64,000 nt of DNA from Nitzschia sp. DOCU1 (Eukaryota > Bacillariophyta > Bacillariophyceae > Bacillariales > Bacillariaceae): NCBI GenBank assembly GCA_951394045.1, contig OX595992.1, positions 1 through 64,000 of the forward strand, given 5' to 3'. The notes under the pieces are model-generated. The model was not told where the DNA came from, searched no databases, and worked only from the letters and a program-made list of their open reading frames with translations. Below are positions 1-10,364 of this stretch, piece by piece. Numbering within the stretch: position 1 is the first letter of the stretch; the number at the start of each line of letters is the position of its first letter. The position numbers and the translations under genes were made by a program.

Positions 1-405
1 CATTTCTGCAGGCGATAGTGTCGTCGTCGTCGCGCGTGCGAATCTTCCCCACCTGCTGCACAGTACGTAGCTAGTAACCCGCCAAATTAGGAAAAGGCAA
101 GCCCCGACATGACCATGGTTCATTGGGTGGTTGCATTCTTCAACGTCCCAACTACTGACATCGTCAACAGTGTGTATCATTAATGACAACGATCTTTCTC
201 GGCACCAGCTATCTCTACACGCATGAGTCGTATACATAATAGTTCATGGAACGTCCCGTTCTTGGGTTCCTTGCAAGAAGTCTGCACTATCTCTACCCAG
301 TTTTTGGAAAGTAGACCTAGAGTGAGGGCCACAAAAGAGAAGGCACAAGGAGAAAAACTAGTACTAGTAAGAACAAGCAAAACTAGATATGGGCCCCCTT
401 GTTCT
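1..405. other. 3' flank of the OCRE gene, no gene seen
   Basis: No convincing coding frame on either strand. Short open frames here have no start context or recognisable motif. The stretch presumably holds the 3' untranslated region of the minus-strand gene that ends at 406. Confidence 0.5.
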
Positions 406-1629
406 TCATTTGGCTACCAGCCTGAGTAGATTGGTCTTGTGCAGCTCGGATTGTTCCTCATGTCGTTGGAGTTGTGCCATTGAGACAAACTTTCGGCGAC
501 ACACTAGACAGATCGGTGGGCCATTTGCGGCAGTCATTGTTGTTGTCGTCGTCGTCCTAGGCGGGCTGGCACTTTTTGTCGATTCGTCTTCGGAGGATTG
601 TAGTTGAGAACCAGCGGCAAGCTCCTGCGATGCATTGTGGGACATGTTCAAGAGTATTTGGACATCTTGACGCGACGAACCGTGGGTGGATGCGATAATG
701 TTGTTGTCGTGATTTGAATTCATGCGCAACAAGGTCATGTCCAATGCTCGAGAATGTTGCAACATGACAGATTCCAACGAGAATGGGTGGGGATGATGCA
801 ACTGCTGCTGCCGATCATGAAACTTGAACGCATCCTGCTGGTGGTGGTCCACAAATTGGTTGTGTCTGTTACGTTTTACTGCTTTTCGATCGAAATAACT
901 AGTTGTTTCTTCGCTTTTGCCTTGTGGTGACTGGCTACGACGATCCCTGGATTGGCTCCTTCGGCTCATGGAAGTAGTTCGGATACAAATCTGAATCTTG
1001 TTCTTGTTATTGTCATTGGATTTCCTTCTGGGAGAGCAAGAGGAACGAAGCCTGTCCACCGCAACACTATCCGTACTACTAGCACCAGATGCTGACATGC
1101 GCCTCTCCACTTCTCTTGGAGCAGCAACACAAGAAGATGAAGAGTTTTCTTCCGCGGTAGTATCCCATGCAGCCACTTTTTCAAAGTGGGATCGTGTTGC
1201 ACCCCCTGATACAGGTGAGTCCACTACCAGACGAAAATACATTTTCTTTTGATTGCTGTAATACAACTTGGAGTTGCAATCATAAAAGAAATCACTCACG
1301 GTGTCGTAAAACAAGTTGGATTTGGGATCCAACACGTATTGTCCCCCACAAGTCTCAAAGACGGGAGGCCATCGAAAAGACACATCCTCACAATTTGTTT
1401 TACCTTGCTCCGCAAGGCGTGGTAATGACGGTGTAATGATACGCTCTCCCCACCGACTTCGTTTCCTTGGGTGTTGTGTAGGTACCTCTTCTAGTACTAC
1501 TGGTGGAGGATTCAACGCTTGCGTTTTTCTGCGAGAAGACGATTCATCGCTACTAGCCGCCGTCGTCGCCGCCGCCGCCTCCTGCTCCAAAGGATGATGA
1601 CGATGGTGGTGGTGCAATTCAGGCGCCAT
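406..1629 (-). CDS. OCRE-domain and C2H2 zinc-finger protein (RBM5/RBM10-like, no RRM)
   Basis: Intact 407-aa frame starting at an ATG in good context (ACCATGG). Residues about 97-133 are rich in evenly spaced aromatic residues (QYVLDPKSNLFYD, then FFYD, LYY, MYF), the pattern of the OCRE octamer-repeat fold. Near the C-terminus C374, C377, H390 and H397 form a C-x2-C-x12-H-x6-H finger followed by HKTNL, very like the finger of RBM5/RBM10. The middle is low complexity (Ser, Asp, Asn and Arg-Ser dipeptides) with RKRSR and RRK basic patches. In known proteins OCRE domains bind proline-rich tails of spliceosomal SmN/B, so a nuclear role in pre-mRNA splicing is inferred. RRM and G-patch domains, usual in RBM5/10, are absent, so this is a reduced relative and not a clear orthologue. 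Confidence 0.8.
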   Translation of the reverse strand: MAPELHHHHRHHPLEQEAAAATTAASSDESSSRRKTQALNPPPVVLEEVPTQHPRKRSRWGERIITPSLPRLAEQGKTNCEDVSFRWPPVFETCGGQYVLDPKSNLFYDTVSDFFYDCNSKLYYSNQKKMYFRLVVDSPVSGGATRSHFEKVAAWDTTAEENSSSSCVAAPREVERRMSASGASSTDSVAVDRLRSSCSPRRKSNDNNKNKIQICIRTTSMSRRSQSRDRRSQSPQGKSEETTSYFDRKAVKRNRHNQFVDHHQQDAFKFHDRQQQLHHPHPFSLESVMLQHSRALDMTLLRMNSNHDNNIIASTHGSSRQDVQILLNMSHNASQELAAGSQLQSSEDESTKSASPPRTTTTTTMTAANGPPICLVCRRKFVSMAQLQRHEEQSELHKTNLLRLVAK

Positions 1630-2211
1630 GGTAGAAGATAGAGTAAGTATGTGTTCAAAGAGAAATGTTGTGAGAAGAGAAATGGAAAGGCTACTAATAC
1701 TTGAAGGATGCTTCTTGCGTTTTTGCGGACCTGTGCGTCAAACAACCAAATAGTACCACCCCGTCGGCATTTGGCGCCCCCAGCTGGCGAAGGCATGCCG
1801 GCGCGGGCGGTGAGGTAGCAACTTCGTCGGTAGCATGTCCAAAAACCCGAACCCACGTGTACGCAAGTCGCTATCCTATTGCAGGAGTATGCACTCGGTA
1901 CAATCTTACAGAGCATCTTACGTGCTTTAGACATTTAGATCATTCGGCCACATGCGTCAGATGTACACTTTGGCATCTCATATTTTCGGACCACCACTAT
2001 CATTGGGACTGTGTGACCGTCGGACTTCGATAGGCGAAGGAGCATCACGGCGCACGAAAACGGGGCAATAGGTACTGTAGGTATGCAATCACTCCTCTAC
2101 CGGTAGTCGAGCTTAATACTCTAGTAGGTAGTCGACCCCAATACACGTGCATTGCTTCATCCCCCATTAACTTCTATTATTTAGAATTCTACTACCGGTA
2201 GACATCGTGGT
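1630..2211. promoter_or_regulatory. Intergenic region holding the OCRE gene promoter
   Basis: 582 bp between the ATG of the OCRE gene and the stop codon of the next minus-strand gene, so it must hold the OCRE promoter and the 3' end of the repeat protein gene. Near 2100-2205 there are short direct copies of CTACCGGTAG followed by GTCGA-type words. No TATA box or other defined element could be assigned. The short open frames here are not supported. Confidence 0.4.
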
Positions 2212-5200
2212 CTAAGCTTTGCCTTTCTTTCGCATCCAGGTAAGCATTTTGACCATTTCTTTGGCTCGTTCTTCGGGCGTTTGATTTGCCTTTTGGGGTA
2301 ACATATTGTCAAGCTTTTTGAAATGAGCCGAATCTTCCACGGCCATGAAATCCCCACCGGCTTGTTTTGTAGTAATGAATTCGATTGCATTGGTAAAGTC
2401 GCGCTCGGGCGAAGGCCCGTTGTCGCCTTTTTTGGTGGCGGGCATTTTGTCGTCCTTTTTGCGCAAAAACTTGAGTGCCTTCGCCATTTCATTGGCACGT
2501 TCTTCCAACGACTGGCCGGGCTTCTTGGGAATCTTGCTGTCTAGCCTTTTAAACGTGGTGGCGTCTGGAAGATTGGAAGCGCCCCCACTTTGTAGCCACC
2601 GAAGTGCATTGTCGGCATCTGTGTCCTTTGCAGCCTCTTGTTCAGCCTTCTCTCGAGCTTTGGCTTGCTTGGCAAGGTCACCTGCAGTTACGAGATTCTT
2701 GCGGGCAACGTCCCATTTGCTCGCCTTGGTAGGGGCTTTGGGCGACTTTTCCACTTCCTTGACCGGCTTGGTTGGCACAGGTGATGAAGGCACAGCTGGT
2801 TCTTCCTCTTTCGTTTTACTTCCCGCATCAAAAACACCCTTGTTCTTGACCCATTTGAGAGCTTTCTGCATCTCTCGTGCCCGATCTTCTGTACTCTGAC
2901 CAGGTTTCCTGGGCAACATATTGTCCAGCTTTTTAAAGTAAACGGCATCTTCCAGGTCCATATCGGTATTGTTTTCGAGCCAAGCAACGGCATTTCCGAT
3001 TTCCTTTTCGGCTTGCGATTTTTGCTTGGGCGGAGGCGCGGTCGACTTGCGTACAAGGTCGTCAGCTTCTTTTTTGGGGGGAGGCGGAGGAGACTTTGTC
3101 TTGGGAGGTTCCTCAGGTACAGGAACTGGTGTTGGCTTTTTGGCATCAAAGACGCCTTTGTTCTTGATCCATTTCAAAGCCTTTTGCATCTCGTGCGCTC
3201 GTTGTTCCATGGTCTGGCCGGGTTTCTTGGGCAACATATTGTCCAGTTTTTTGAAGTAGATGGCGTCCTCCAGGTCCATGTTGGTATTATTTTCAAGCCA
3301 AGCGAGCGCGTTGTCGTACTCCATTTCAACTTTGGATTTCTGCTTCGGCGGCGGTTTTGCAGACGTTCGTACCAAATCGTCATCGGACTCTTTCTTTTTT
3401 CTTCCGGGCTTTGGTGATGCAGACTTGTCGCCACGGGGCGGCCTTCCATCCCTTTCGACTTCTTCAGATAGCGGCGGTGCAGCGGCTTTGCGTACCAAAT
3501 TGTCGTCGGATGATTTCTTTGCTCTGCCAGGCTTTGGAGATTTCGACTTCCTACTATCCTTTTCGACTTCTTCAGAAAGCGGGAGCGCAGCGGTCTTGCG
3601 TATCAAATCGTCATCGGATGCTTTCTTTGCCCTGCCGGACTTTGGAGATTTCGACTTGTCGCGGGCAAGAGACCCATCCTTTTCCACTGCTTCAGAAGAC
3701 TTGGACTTGGGCTTCTTTGATTTTTTGCTCTTCTTCGACCCCCTTGGCGTTAGCGGCTGACTGATAGGATCGTCATTGGAGGAATCGTCATCATCGCTCA
3801 GATCCAAAGGAATTCGAGAGAAAGAGTTTGAAGCCGATGTCATGGAGGCCCGTCCAGGCGTTTTCCCTTTGGGCGATTTGAATGTCTTTGAACTAAGCCA
3901 ATTGAGACCCTTATTCATGTCAGACACCGATTCCTGTGTTTCCTGGGGGCCTTCGCCAGCATGTTTCTGGATGGACACTCTCCCTCTAGTTTTCTTGGCC
4001 GGTCCATCGTTTGCATCGTCTGACTTGGACCCTTCCAGGCCCTTCGAACCCTCTGCAGCAGTAGCGGCAGCCTTGGCCTTCTTATCGAATTGTGACATGA
4101 AGGCGCCGATGTCTATTTTCTTCTTCATTGGGCTCGTTGTTGCAGTATTTGGTTGAGCTCGCGTCGGCGACTTATGCCCATCGCTCGAACTGGATCCATC
4201 AACGTTTTGGTCTTCCGTAACAGCTTCTGATTCGGAATCTGATTCCGGCCCCTTCTCAACGACCCTCTTTTCTTTCGCGACTCTTCCTTTTGTACGTTTG
4301 GTCGGCCCGTCATCTGCCGGTGGCTTGCTCTGCGATACTGTGTCGGGCTCGTCGTTTTCCGTCGTGGAGGCTTGGGCAGCCGCCTTCGCTTTTTTGTCGA
4401 ATTGCGACATGAAGTTGGAAATGTCTATTTTCTTCTTCGTGGGGCTTTTCATTGTAGGGTCATCGGCTCGAGGTGTGGGAACCGTTTCCAGACGGCCGCT
4501 CTCGCTGGCCAACTCAGCAATGACCTGGTCGTCGTTCCGAGCTGTTGCTCCTGTACCCATCCCTGCTGCGGCCGCCGCTTTAGCTTGAGCGCGTTGGTGA
4601 AACTTCGTCATGAACTCGGATATGTCTGTCTTTTGTTTAGTTGGGCTTTCCGGTTCCTTGATAGCAGATGGTGTCGCTGGTGATGGTACAGGACTGGAGG
4701 TTGTCGGTTTCGACAGTTGAGGTTTCGAATGTTTCCCGAGAAAGCTTAGGGCCCTAGCTACGCCGTCCACCGACGGAGCCTTTGACGGCTTGGCTTTCTG
4801 CTTCGTTTCTCGAAGCTTGAGAAATTTGAGGGCCAGTTCCGTCTCTTGGACTCCGGGTGCATTTGGACCTGAAGTGGCTGCAGCATCCTCCGACTTCAGT
4901 TCCTTTAGAAGAGCTTCTGCGTCACTGGCTGAAACATCCTTATCGCTCCTCTTTTTCGTCGATGATTTATTTGGTTTGTGCGATGTCTTGCTCACGGCAG
5001 CCTTGGGAACTGCAATTCCCTTCTTTACCAAGAAATTCAGAGCGCTGGACATCTCAGCCGAGCTGACGCCTCTTTTCGTTTTGGAGGCAACACTCGCATC
5101 GTGCTCTCCTCCGTCGACGAGAGAACTCTTTGACGAGCGGCGGCTTTGCGTTTTCACGTCCGGTTCTTCTTCGGCGTCCCCTGCGTTCTTGCTTTTCTTG

Positions 5201-7887
5201 GACTTGGTCTTTTTCTTCTTGGTTGACTTCTTTTTCTTTGGCGCCGCGATGCCACGGGACTTGAGCCAATTCAAAGCATTTTCCATTTCAACGACCGAAG
5301 ACTTCTTTTTGTACGGTTTCTTACTTCGTCTGACTAGGAGTTGGTCTGGCGACGCAACATCCTCGTCGTCACTTTCTTCTTTGTCCAGTTCATCAAGTGC
5401 GTCCATCATAGAATCTACCGAAGGGGCAGCTTGGACCTGATTTGCCGCCTGTATGCCATGTTCTCCGTCCGCTTTGGGACCTTCAGGCTTGTCCAGAAGG
5501 AAGCCATGCGATTGCAGCCAGGACAAGGAATGAAGGATTTTGGAGTCGTAAAGTTTGGCATCGTCCTCGGCCGTTGGTCCAGCAGGAACCGACCCCTTCT
5601 TTGGTGCCTCGTCTTCTGGCGCCGACCCACCCGCAGCTGCGACACTTTTGTTGGCTCCAAAACCATGCTGATGTAGCCAGTCAAGAGCTCCAAACATGTC
5701 GTTCGACTTTGGAGGGCCCTTGAGCAGTTCTGTCTCTTCTTCAACGGCTACATTTTCAGTTTCATCTCCTTCTGGTAGCGACTCCATGGATTGTTCGGGA
5801 ACGGAATCTTTCATGGGAGTCGTCTGGGTCTTCTTCACAAAGCCGTGACTCATCAACCAAGACATTGTTTTTGTCAAATCCTGTTTCTTCAATGGTTCTG
5901 CTACGACTTCTGTTTCTTCCTCTTCTTGTTCCTCCTCCTCGCTGGACTCATCGGCTTCAATAGGCTCATCAGATTCTTGGTTGAAAGGACCCGTTGGATT
6001 TTCCAAGTTCACCCCGCGCTGGTCCATCCACTTGAGTGTGTTCAACATACTATTGTTGGAAGGTTTCATGAGCCAAGGCTTACTGACGATCGGCACGGCT
6101 TTCGGGTTGACGCCAGTGGATGAATTCGCAGGTTGTTTTTCAACGACTGTCACGGCCGACGCATGCTGCTTCGAGAAACCATAATAGTTGACCATCGCAG
6201 CAAGCGAAGGTTTTTTCTTGTAAACACCAGAAAGGTCATCACCCAGGTACTCAATTTGACTGTTTTCATTGCCGTGATCCACGGCCCCTTTTACAGCAGC
6301 TTTCACGGCAGACCGTGCAACGTCCCGCTGTTTGAAAGGGTTGTTGGCAATTCCAATACTCGACTTTCGCGCAGCCTCTCGTTGCTTGTAAACATCAGAC
6401 AGATCTTCATCGAGATATTCAAGTTCGCTAGCAGACTTGCCCTCTGCGATGGCCTTCTGACGTGCAGCTTCTCTTTGCCTGTAAACATCCGAAAGGTCTT
6501 CGTCGAGATATTGGATTTCGCTAGCAGACTTGCCTTCTGCGATGGCCTTCTGACGTGCAGCTTCTCGTTGCTTGTAAACATCCGAAGGATCTTCGTCGAG
6601 ATATTGGATTTCACTTGCAGACTTACCCTCGGCTATGGCGGCCTCTGCCTTGCGTCGGTAACCAGCGGCAGACAAATCCTCATTCAAGTACCTAATGCCA
6701 CTAGCAGACCTGCCTTCTGCGATTGCTTTCTGGCGTGCAGCTTCTCTTTGCTTGTAAACCTCCGAAAGGTCTTCGTCGAGATATTGAATTTCGTTGCCAG
6801 ACTTGCCTTCTGCGATGGCTTTCTGACGTGCAGCTTCTCTTCGCTTGTAAACATCCGAAAGGTCTTCGTCGAGATACTGGATTTCGCTGGCAGACTTGCC
6901 CTCTGCGATGGCCTTCTGACGTGCAGCTTCTCTTCGCTTGTAAACATCCGAAAGGTCTTCGTCGAGATATTGGATTTCACTTGCAGACTTGCCTTCTGCG
7001 ATGGCCTTCTGACGTGCAGCTTCCCGTTGCTTGTAAACATCCGAAAGATCTTCGTCGAGATATTGGATTTCACTTGCAGACTTACCCTCGGCTATGGCGG
7101 CCTCTGCCTTGCGTCGGTAACCAGCGGCAGACAAATCCTCATTCAAGTACCTAATGCCACTAGCAGACCTGCCTTCTGCGATTGCTTTCTGGCGTGCAGC
7201 TTCTCTTTGCTTGTAAACCGCCGAAAGGTCTTCGTCGAGATATTGAATTTCGTTGCCAGACTTGCCCTCTGCGATGGCTTTCTGACGTGCAGCTTCTCTT
7301 CGCTTGTAAACATCCGAAAGGTCTTCGTCGAGATACTGGATTTCACTAGCAGACTTGCCCTCCGCGATTGCCTTCTGACGTGCAGCTTCTCTTCGCTTGT
7401 AAACATCCGAAAGGTCTTCGTCGAGATATTGGATTTCACTTGCAGACTTGCCCTCTGCGATTGCCTTCTGACGTGCAGCTTCCCGTTGCTTGTAAACATC
7501 CGAAAGATCTTCGTCGAGATACTGGATTTCACTTGCAGACTTGCCCTCGGCTATGGCGGCCTCTGCCTTGCGTCGGTAACCAGCGGCAGACAAATCCTCA
7601 TTCAAGTACCTAACTCCAATATTTCTGGTTTCGGCATCATGACGTCGCGGTCCACTCATCAATTTTCCCCCATAAGCGTTGGAAAGATCCTCGTCGAGGT
7701 AAATGATGTCTCCATTTCGGTTTCGAACGATCTTTCTAGATCCGCCCTGTGGACGGTAGAAGTCAGACAAGTCTTCATTAATGTACTCGATCATTGGAGT
7801 TGCGACATCTCCGACATCTCTAGAATCAGATTGAATTGAAGTACCCTTTTGGAACAATTTTGTCGAGTCGATCTTACCGGCAGCCAC
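2212..7887 (-). CDS. Giant modular repeat protein (YLDEDLS repeats, ALxWL helical modules), 5' end unresolved
   Basis: One uninterrupted frame of 1,891 codons. The first in-frame codon usually called as a start (7887) is GTG; the first ATG is at 7794, giving 1,860 aa. The frame stays open further upstream into the telomere-type array, so the real N-terminus may be lost or lie in a missing exon. The N-terminal third (about 6190-7794) is a tandem array of a 31-residue unit with core [20 protein letters not shown]. Units are grouped into a higher-order repeat of 153 residues (459 bp). The middle has scattered short motifs of the type ALxWLxxxG and acidic or Lys/Ser-rich linkers, plus three copies of DIxxFMxxFxxxAxA. 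The C-terminus holds four related modules (near 3310, 2985, 2610 and 2390) with [14 protein letters not shown] followed by ERAxEMxKALKW. No signal peptide, membrane segment or catalytic motif is seen. Probably a scaffold or structural protein; function unknown. Confidence 0.75.
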   Translation of the reverse strand: MAAGKIDSTKLFQKGTSIQSDSRDVGDVATPMIEYINEDLSDFYRPQGGSRKIVRNRNGDIIYLDEDLSNAYGGKLMSGPRRHDAETRNIGVRYLNEDLSAAGYRRKAEAAIAEGKSASEIQYLDEDLSDVYKQREAARQKAIAEGKSASEIQYLDEDLSDVYKRREAARQKAIAEGKSASEIQYLDEDLSDVYKRREAARQKAIAEGKSGNEIQYLDEDLSAVYKQREAARQKAIAEGRSASGIRYLNEDLSAAGYRRKAEAAIAEGKSASEIQYLDEDLSDVYKQREAARQKAIAEGKSASEIQYLDEDLSDVYKRREAARQKAIAEGKSASEIQYLDEDLSDVYKRREAARQKAIAEGKSGNEIQYLDEDLSEVYKQREAARQKAIAEGRSASGIRYLNEDLSAAGYRRKAEAAIAEGKSASEIQYLDEDPSDVYKQREAARQKAIAEGKSASEIQYLDEDLSDVYRQREAARQKAIAEGKSASELEYLDEDLSDVYKQREAARKSSIGIANNPFKQRDVARSAVKAAVKGAVDHGNENSQIEYLGDDLSGVYKKKPSLAAMVNYYGFSKQHASAVTVVEKQPANSSTGVNPKAVPIVSKPWLMKPSNNSMLNTLKWMDQRGVNLENPTGPFNQESDEPIEADESSEEEEQEEEETEVVAEPLKKQDLTKTMSWLMSHGFVKKTQTTPMKDSVPEQSMESLPEGDETENVAVEEETELLKGPPKSNDMFGALDWLHQHGFGANKSVAAAGGSAPEDEAPKKGSVPAGPTAEDDAKLYDSKILHSLSWLQSHGFLLDKPEGPKADGEHGIQAANQVQAAPSVDSMMDALDELDKEESDDEDVASPDQLLVRRSKKPYKKKSSVVEMENALNWLKSRGIAAPKKKKSTKKKKTKSKKSKNAGDAEEEPDVKTQSRRSSKSSLVDGGEHDASVASKTKRGVSSAEMSSALNFLVKKGIAVPKAAVSKTSHKPNKSSTKKRSDKDVSASDAEALLKELKSEDAAATSGPNAPGVQETELALKFLKLRETKQKAKPSKAPSVDGVARALSFLGKHSKPQLSKPTTSSPVPSPATPSAIKEPESPTKQKTDISEFMTKFHQRAQAKAAAAAGMGTGATARNDDQVIAELASESGRLETVPTPRADDPTMKSPTKKKIDISNFMSQFDKKAKAAAQASTTENDEPDTVSQSKPPADDGPTKRTKGRVAKEKRVVEKGPESDSESEAVTEDQNVDGSSSSDGHKSPTRAQPNTATTSPMKKKIDIGAFMSQFDKKAKAAATAAEGSKGLEGSKSDDANDGPAKKTRGRVSIQKHAGEGPQETQESVSDMNKGLNWLSSKTFKSPKGKTPGRASMTSASNSFSRIPLDLSDDDDSSNDDPISQPLTPRGSKKSKKSKKPKSKSSEAVEKDGSLARDKSKSPKSGRAKKASDDDLIRKTAALPLSEEVEKDSRKSKSPKPGRAKKSSDDNLVRKAAAPPLSEEVERDGRPPRGDKSASPKPGRKKKESDDDLVRTSAKPPPKQKSKVEMEYDNALAWLENNTNMDLEDAIYFKKLDNMLPKKPGQTMEQRAHEMQKALKWIKNKGVFDAKKPTPVPVPEEPPKTKSPPPPPKKEADDLVRKSTAPPPKQKSQAEKEIGNAVAWLENNTDMDLEDAVYFKKLDNMLPRKPGQSTEDRAREMQKALKWVKNKGVFDAGSKTKEEEPAVPSSPVPTKPVKEVEKSPKAPTKASKWDVARKNLVTAGDLAKQAKAREKAEQEAAKDTDADNALRWLQSGGASNLPDATTFKRLDSKIPKKPGQSLEERANEMAKALKFLRKKDDKMPATKKGDNGPSPERDFTNAIEFITTKQAGGDFMAVEDSAHFKKLDNMLPQKANQTPEERAKEMVKMLTWMRKKGKA
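6190..7800 (-). repeat. Coding minisatellite: 93-bp units in 459-bp higher-order repeats
   Basis: Inside the giant repeat gene the 93-bp unit encoding the YLDEDLS motif recurs many times. A variant 29-codon unit (core [20 protein letters not shown]) followed by four 31-codon units makes a 459-bp block that repeats: for example, the sequence near 6616 recurs near 7075. Every length change keeps the frame, which points to selection for an intact protein while copy number changes. Confidence 0.85.
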
Positions 7888-7898
7888 TTGCTGTTTGC

Positions 7899-8326
7899 TA
7901 ACCCTACCCCTAACCCTAACCCTAACCCTAACCCTAACCCTAACCCTAACCCTAACCCTAACCCTAACCCTAACCCTAACCCTAACCCTAACCCTAACCC
8001 TAACCCTAACCCTAACCCTAACCCTAACCCTAACCCTAACCCTAACCCTAACCCTAACCCTAACCCTAACCCTAACCCTAACCCTAACCCTAACCCTAAC
8101 CCTAACCCTAACCCTAACCCTAACCCTAACCCTAACCCTAACCCTAACCCTAACCCTAACCCTAACCCTAACCCTAACCCTAACCCTAACCCTAACCCTA
8201 ACCCTAACCCTAACCCTAACCCGAACCCTAGCCCTAACCCTAACCCTAACCCTAACCCTAACCCTAACCCTAACCCTAGCCCTAACCCTAACCCTAACCC
8301 TAACCCTAACCCTAACACTAACCCTA
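7899..8326. repeat. Telomere-type (CCCTAA)n array, about 71 units
   Basis: Nearly perfect CCCTAA repeats on the plus strand, with a few variants (CCCCTA at the left end; CCCGAA, CCCTAGC and CACTAA near the right). It ends in the palindrome CTAACCCTAGGGTTAG. With the C-rich strand on the plus strand, the array has the orientation of a left chromosome end for the sequence to its right. It starts about 12 bases upstream of the first open codon of the minus-strand repeat protein gene. It may be an interstitial telomere left by fusion, or a scaffold joining error. Confidence 0.95.
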
Positions 8327-9274
8327 GGGTTAGAACTAGGTATAACCCTAGGGTGATGATTAGGTAGGTTAACTAGCTATTAGTAGTAGGTTAAGTAGGC
8401 TAGTATTAACCTACCTATCCTGACTACCAACGAGATGGTGACTACCTACCTAACTATCATCAGGGTGGTACTGTACCTATGAGGATAAGTATGCACAAGA
8501 AGGATTTGCTTTTTTCGGGTATCCATCCCGAGACCTCATCTTGTGCCACTCAGCCACTCAGGACAGTGTTGGAAGATGGGCTTATCAAATATATAAGTAA
8601 TGCGAACATGGACTACATTAGTTTTTATTTTTAAAAAACTTAATCAGCCCCTTTATGCATGACTGGGAATATGTATGATTGTACTGAACTAGTTTTTTCT
8701 CTGCACTGCACACGACCAGTGTACCTTACTACTGGAGAGCCACAAGCTACAAATGAAATTGTTCATGTCTCCACCAATACTGGTCCATTTCCAGTAGTTC
8801 TTTCACCACTACAACCTGTATGACAACACAAAGACGGCCTTTGTTGTGAAATAAATCCACAAAGCTTTCTAACTACCTTACTACTGGACACCCACCAGCT
8901 ACAATGGAAATTGTTCATATCTCCACCAATACTGGTCCATTTTCAGTAGTTGTTTCACTCCCACAACCTGTATGACAACACAAAGACGGCCTTTGTTGTG
9001 AAATAAATCCACAAAGCTTTCTAACTACCTTACTACTGGACACCCACCAGCTACAATGGAAATTGTTCATATCTCCACCAATACTGGTCCATTTTCAGTA
9101 GTTGTTTCACTCCCACAACCAGTATAACAAGCCCCACATGGTGAGTGGTGTGAATCATGTGCACAATGATTTGGTTGGAGTTAGTGGTGGTCAAAAGGTC
9201 CAATCACTAATGGAAACAAGCGAACACCATCCTGCAGTAATTTGGTGTTGGTGCACTTCAATTTCTGAACCATA
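8327..9274. other. Subtelomere-like noncoding region
   Basis: Starts with degenerate TAGGTAGGTTAA-type sequence that looks like decayed telomere repeats, followed by AT-rich DNA. It contains the 152-bp tandem repeat listed separately. No gene was seen. Confidence 0.5.
8723..9122. repeat. 152-bp tandem repeat, about 2.6 copies
   Basis: Units begin at 8723, 8875 and 9027 with ACCTTACTACTGGA. Copies 2 and 3 are almost identical and copy 1 is more diverged. Units contain ATTGTTCAT and CCACCAATACTGGTCCATTT. No coding potential was seen. Confidence 0.9.
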
Positions 9275-9878
9275 AACAATGTAACTACCTCTCTAAGTAT
9301 TAAATTGCATTCAGATGATGTAGAGCAGTCAGCTATACTGGGGTCCTTACTACTTGCAGGCTTAGAGAATCATGAATTCAGTATCTCAAGGGAAGCTGAC
9401 AACTTTGTGGGGCTTGTTTCTAAGAAGCAGCGTAACTACCTGGCTACCTAGCTACCTAGCTACCTATCCACATATCTATCTATGAGGTAACAAGACAAGG
9501 AGGCTGTATGAGTGAGCATGATGAGCTGGGGGGGGGCATATGACCAACAAGCATGAGCAGGGGAAGATTCATGATGAGGTTGTGGATAATGTAAGTATGA
9601 ACAAATATCATGGATGAGCTGAGGAAGGTTGTATCAACGAACATGATATCAATGGGAGACTAATGCATATAGAAGACTACTGACAAAGTATAATAATGTA
9701 GAGAAACCTCATCCTCACTAATTCTTCTCAGTTTACCTAAAAGTCCATGTTTCAATCTCTCTTGTTTTCTATTCCTATTCCTATTCCTATTTCCCCCACT
9801 ATCCCTGTTCCTATTCCTAGTTTCCTTTTTCCTTTTTCCTTTTCCCTTTTACCCATTACCAATTACCCTAACCCTAAC
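9275..9878 (+). repeat. Repeat T, copy 1, with telomere-like right end
   Basis: About 600 bp that recurs at 31583-32193. It contains a coding-like stretch (near 9305-9430; core GSLLLAG, then ENHEFSISREADNF) that keeps its frame in both copies. Then come runs of CTACCTAGCTACC, a G9 run, pyrimidine-rich ATTCCT and TTTTTCC microsatellites, and the end ACCCATTACCAATTACCCTAACCCTAAC. Both copies end in the same telomere-like tail followed by AGG and then a broken retroelement. Function and class unknown. Confidence 0.7.
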
Positions 9879-10364
9879 AGGTCCGTCGAATGGAATCGCG
9901 GAGTGTCCGAATTGCAGTTTGCAATGGTCCCAGATCATGCGTTTGTAACGATAGAATAGGTCCTTGACGGTCTGGTGTTGAGAATTTAGCTTAGTTTCTG
10001 CAAATCCAAACACATCAGCCAGGATTTCACTCATTTGGAAGAACAGATCGCCGACATCAATGCCATTGTCACCAAGACGGATGCCGTTAATATTCTGGAA
10101 ATACAGCCGGATAGCCTGGTCCTGCCAATGGGTCTCATCCAAAGAAGTACTGAGTTTTCCTTGATCATCCAAGGACAGCAGATTATCAAGATCATCCCCG
10201 TATGGAGTGTTCGCTTTCAAGTTTTCAGGTGATATGATTGCAGGGTTGCGTCGTGCATTGCGAGTGATAGTGCGTGGAGTGGTGGGTGGAGGAATCGGTG
10301 ACGAGCGGAATTTGATGGGTTGCTGAGAGCGGTGCGGTGTTGGTTCTTGGATAGCGCTATTCAT
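9849..10364 (-). pseudogene. LINE ORF2 N-terminus (APE-type endonuclease), truncated
   Basis: The ATG at 10364 overlaps the stop of ORF1 in the string ATGAATAG. The frame encodes the start of an L1-type apurinic endonuclease domain: FQNINGI (the conserved Asn region) and FAETKLN (the catalytic Glu region). The frame then runs into repeat T. The last codons (VRVRVIGNG) are a translation of TTAGGG-type sequence, not of the element. Reverse transcriptase is completely missing, so this copy cannot move. The open frame also extends upstream to an ATG at 10457 inside ORF1, which is less likely to be the real start. Confidence 0.75.

Noticed and set aside
6190..7800. Regular repeats considered as a CRISPR array
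   Set aside because: Units are contiguous coding repeats with no unique spacers, in a eukaryotic context.
6133..7839. 568-codon plus-strand frame opposite the YLDEDLS array
   Set aside because: It mirrors the coding repeats of the minus-strand gene and has no independent motif.
8310..8330. CTAACCCTAGGGTTAG taken as a head-to-head telomere fusion point
   Set aside because: End-to-end fusion should read TTAGGG followed by CCCTAA; here the order is reversed and only one inverted unit exists.
7791..8367. Open frames of Leu-Gly, Pro-Asn and Leu-Thr dipeptides across the telomere array
   Set aside because: They are direct translations of a six-base repeat, which has stops in only one frame per strand.
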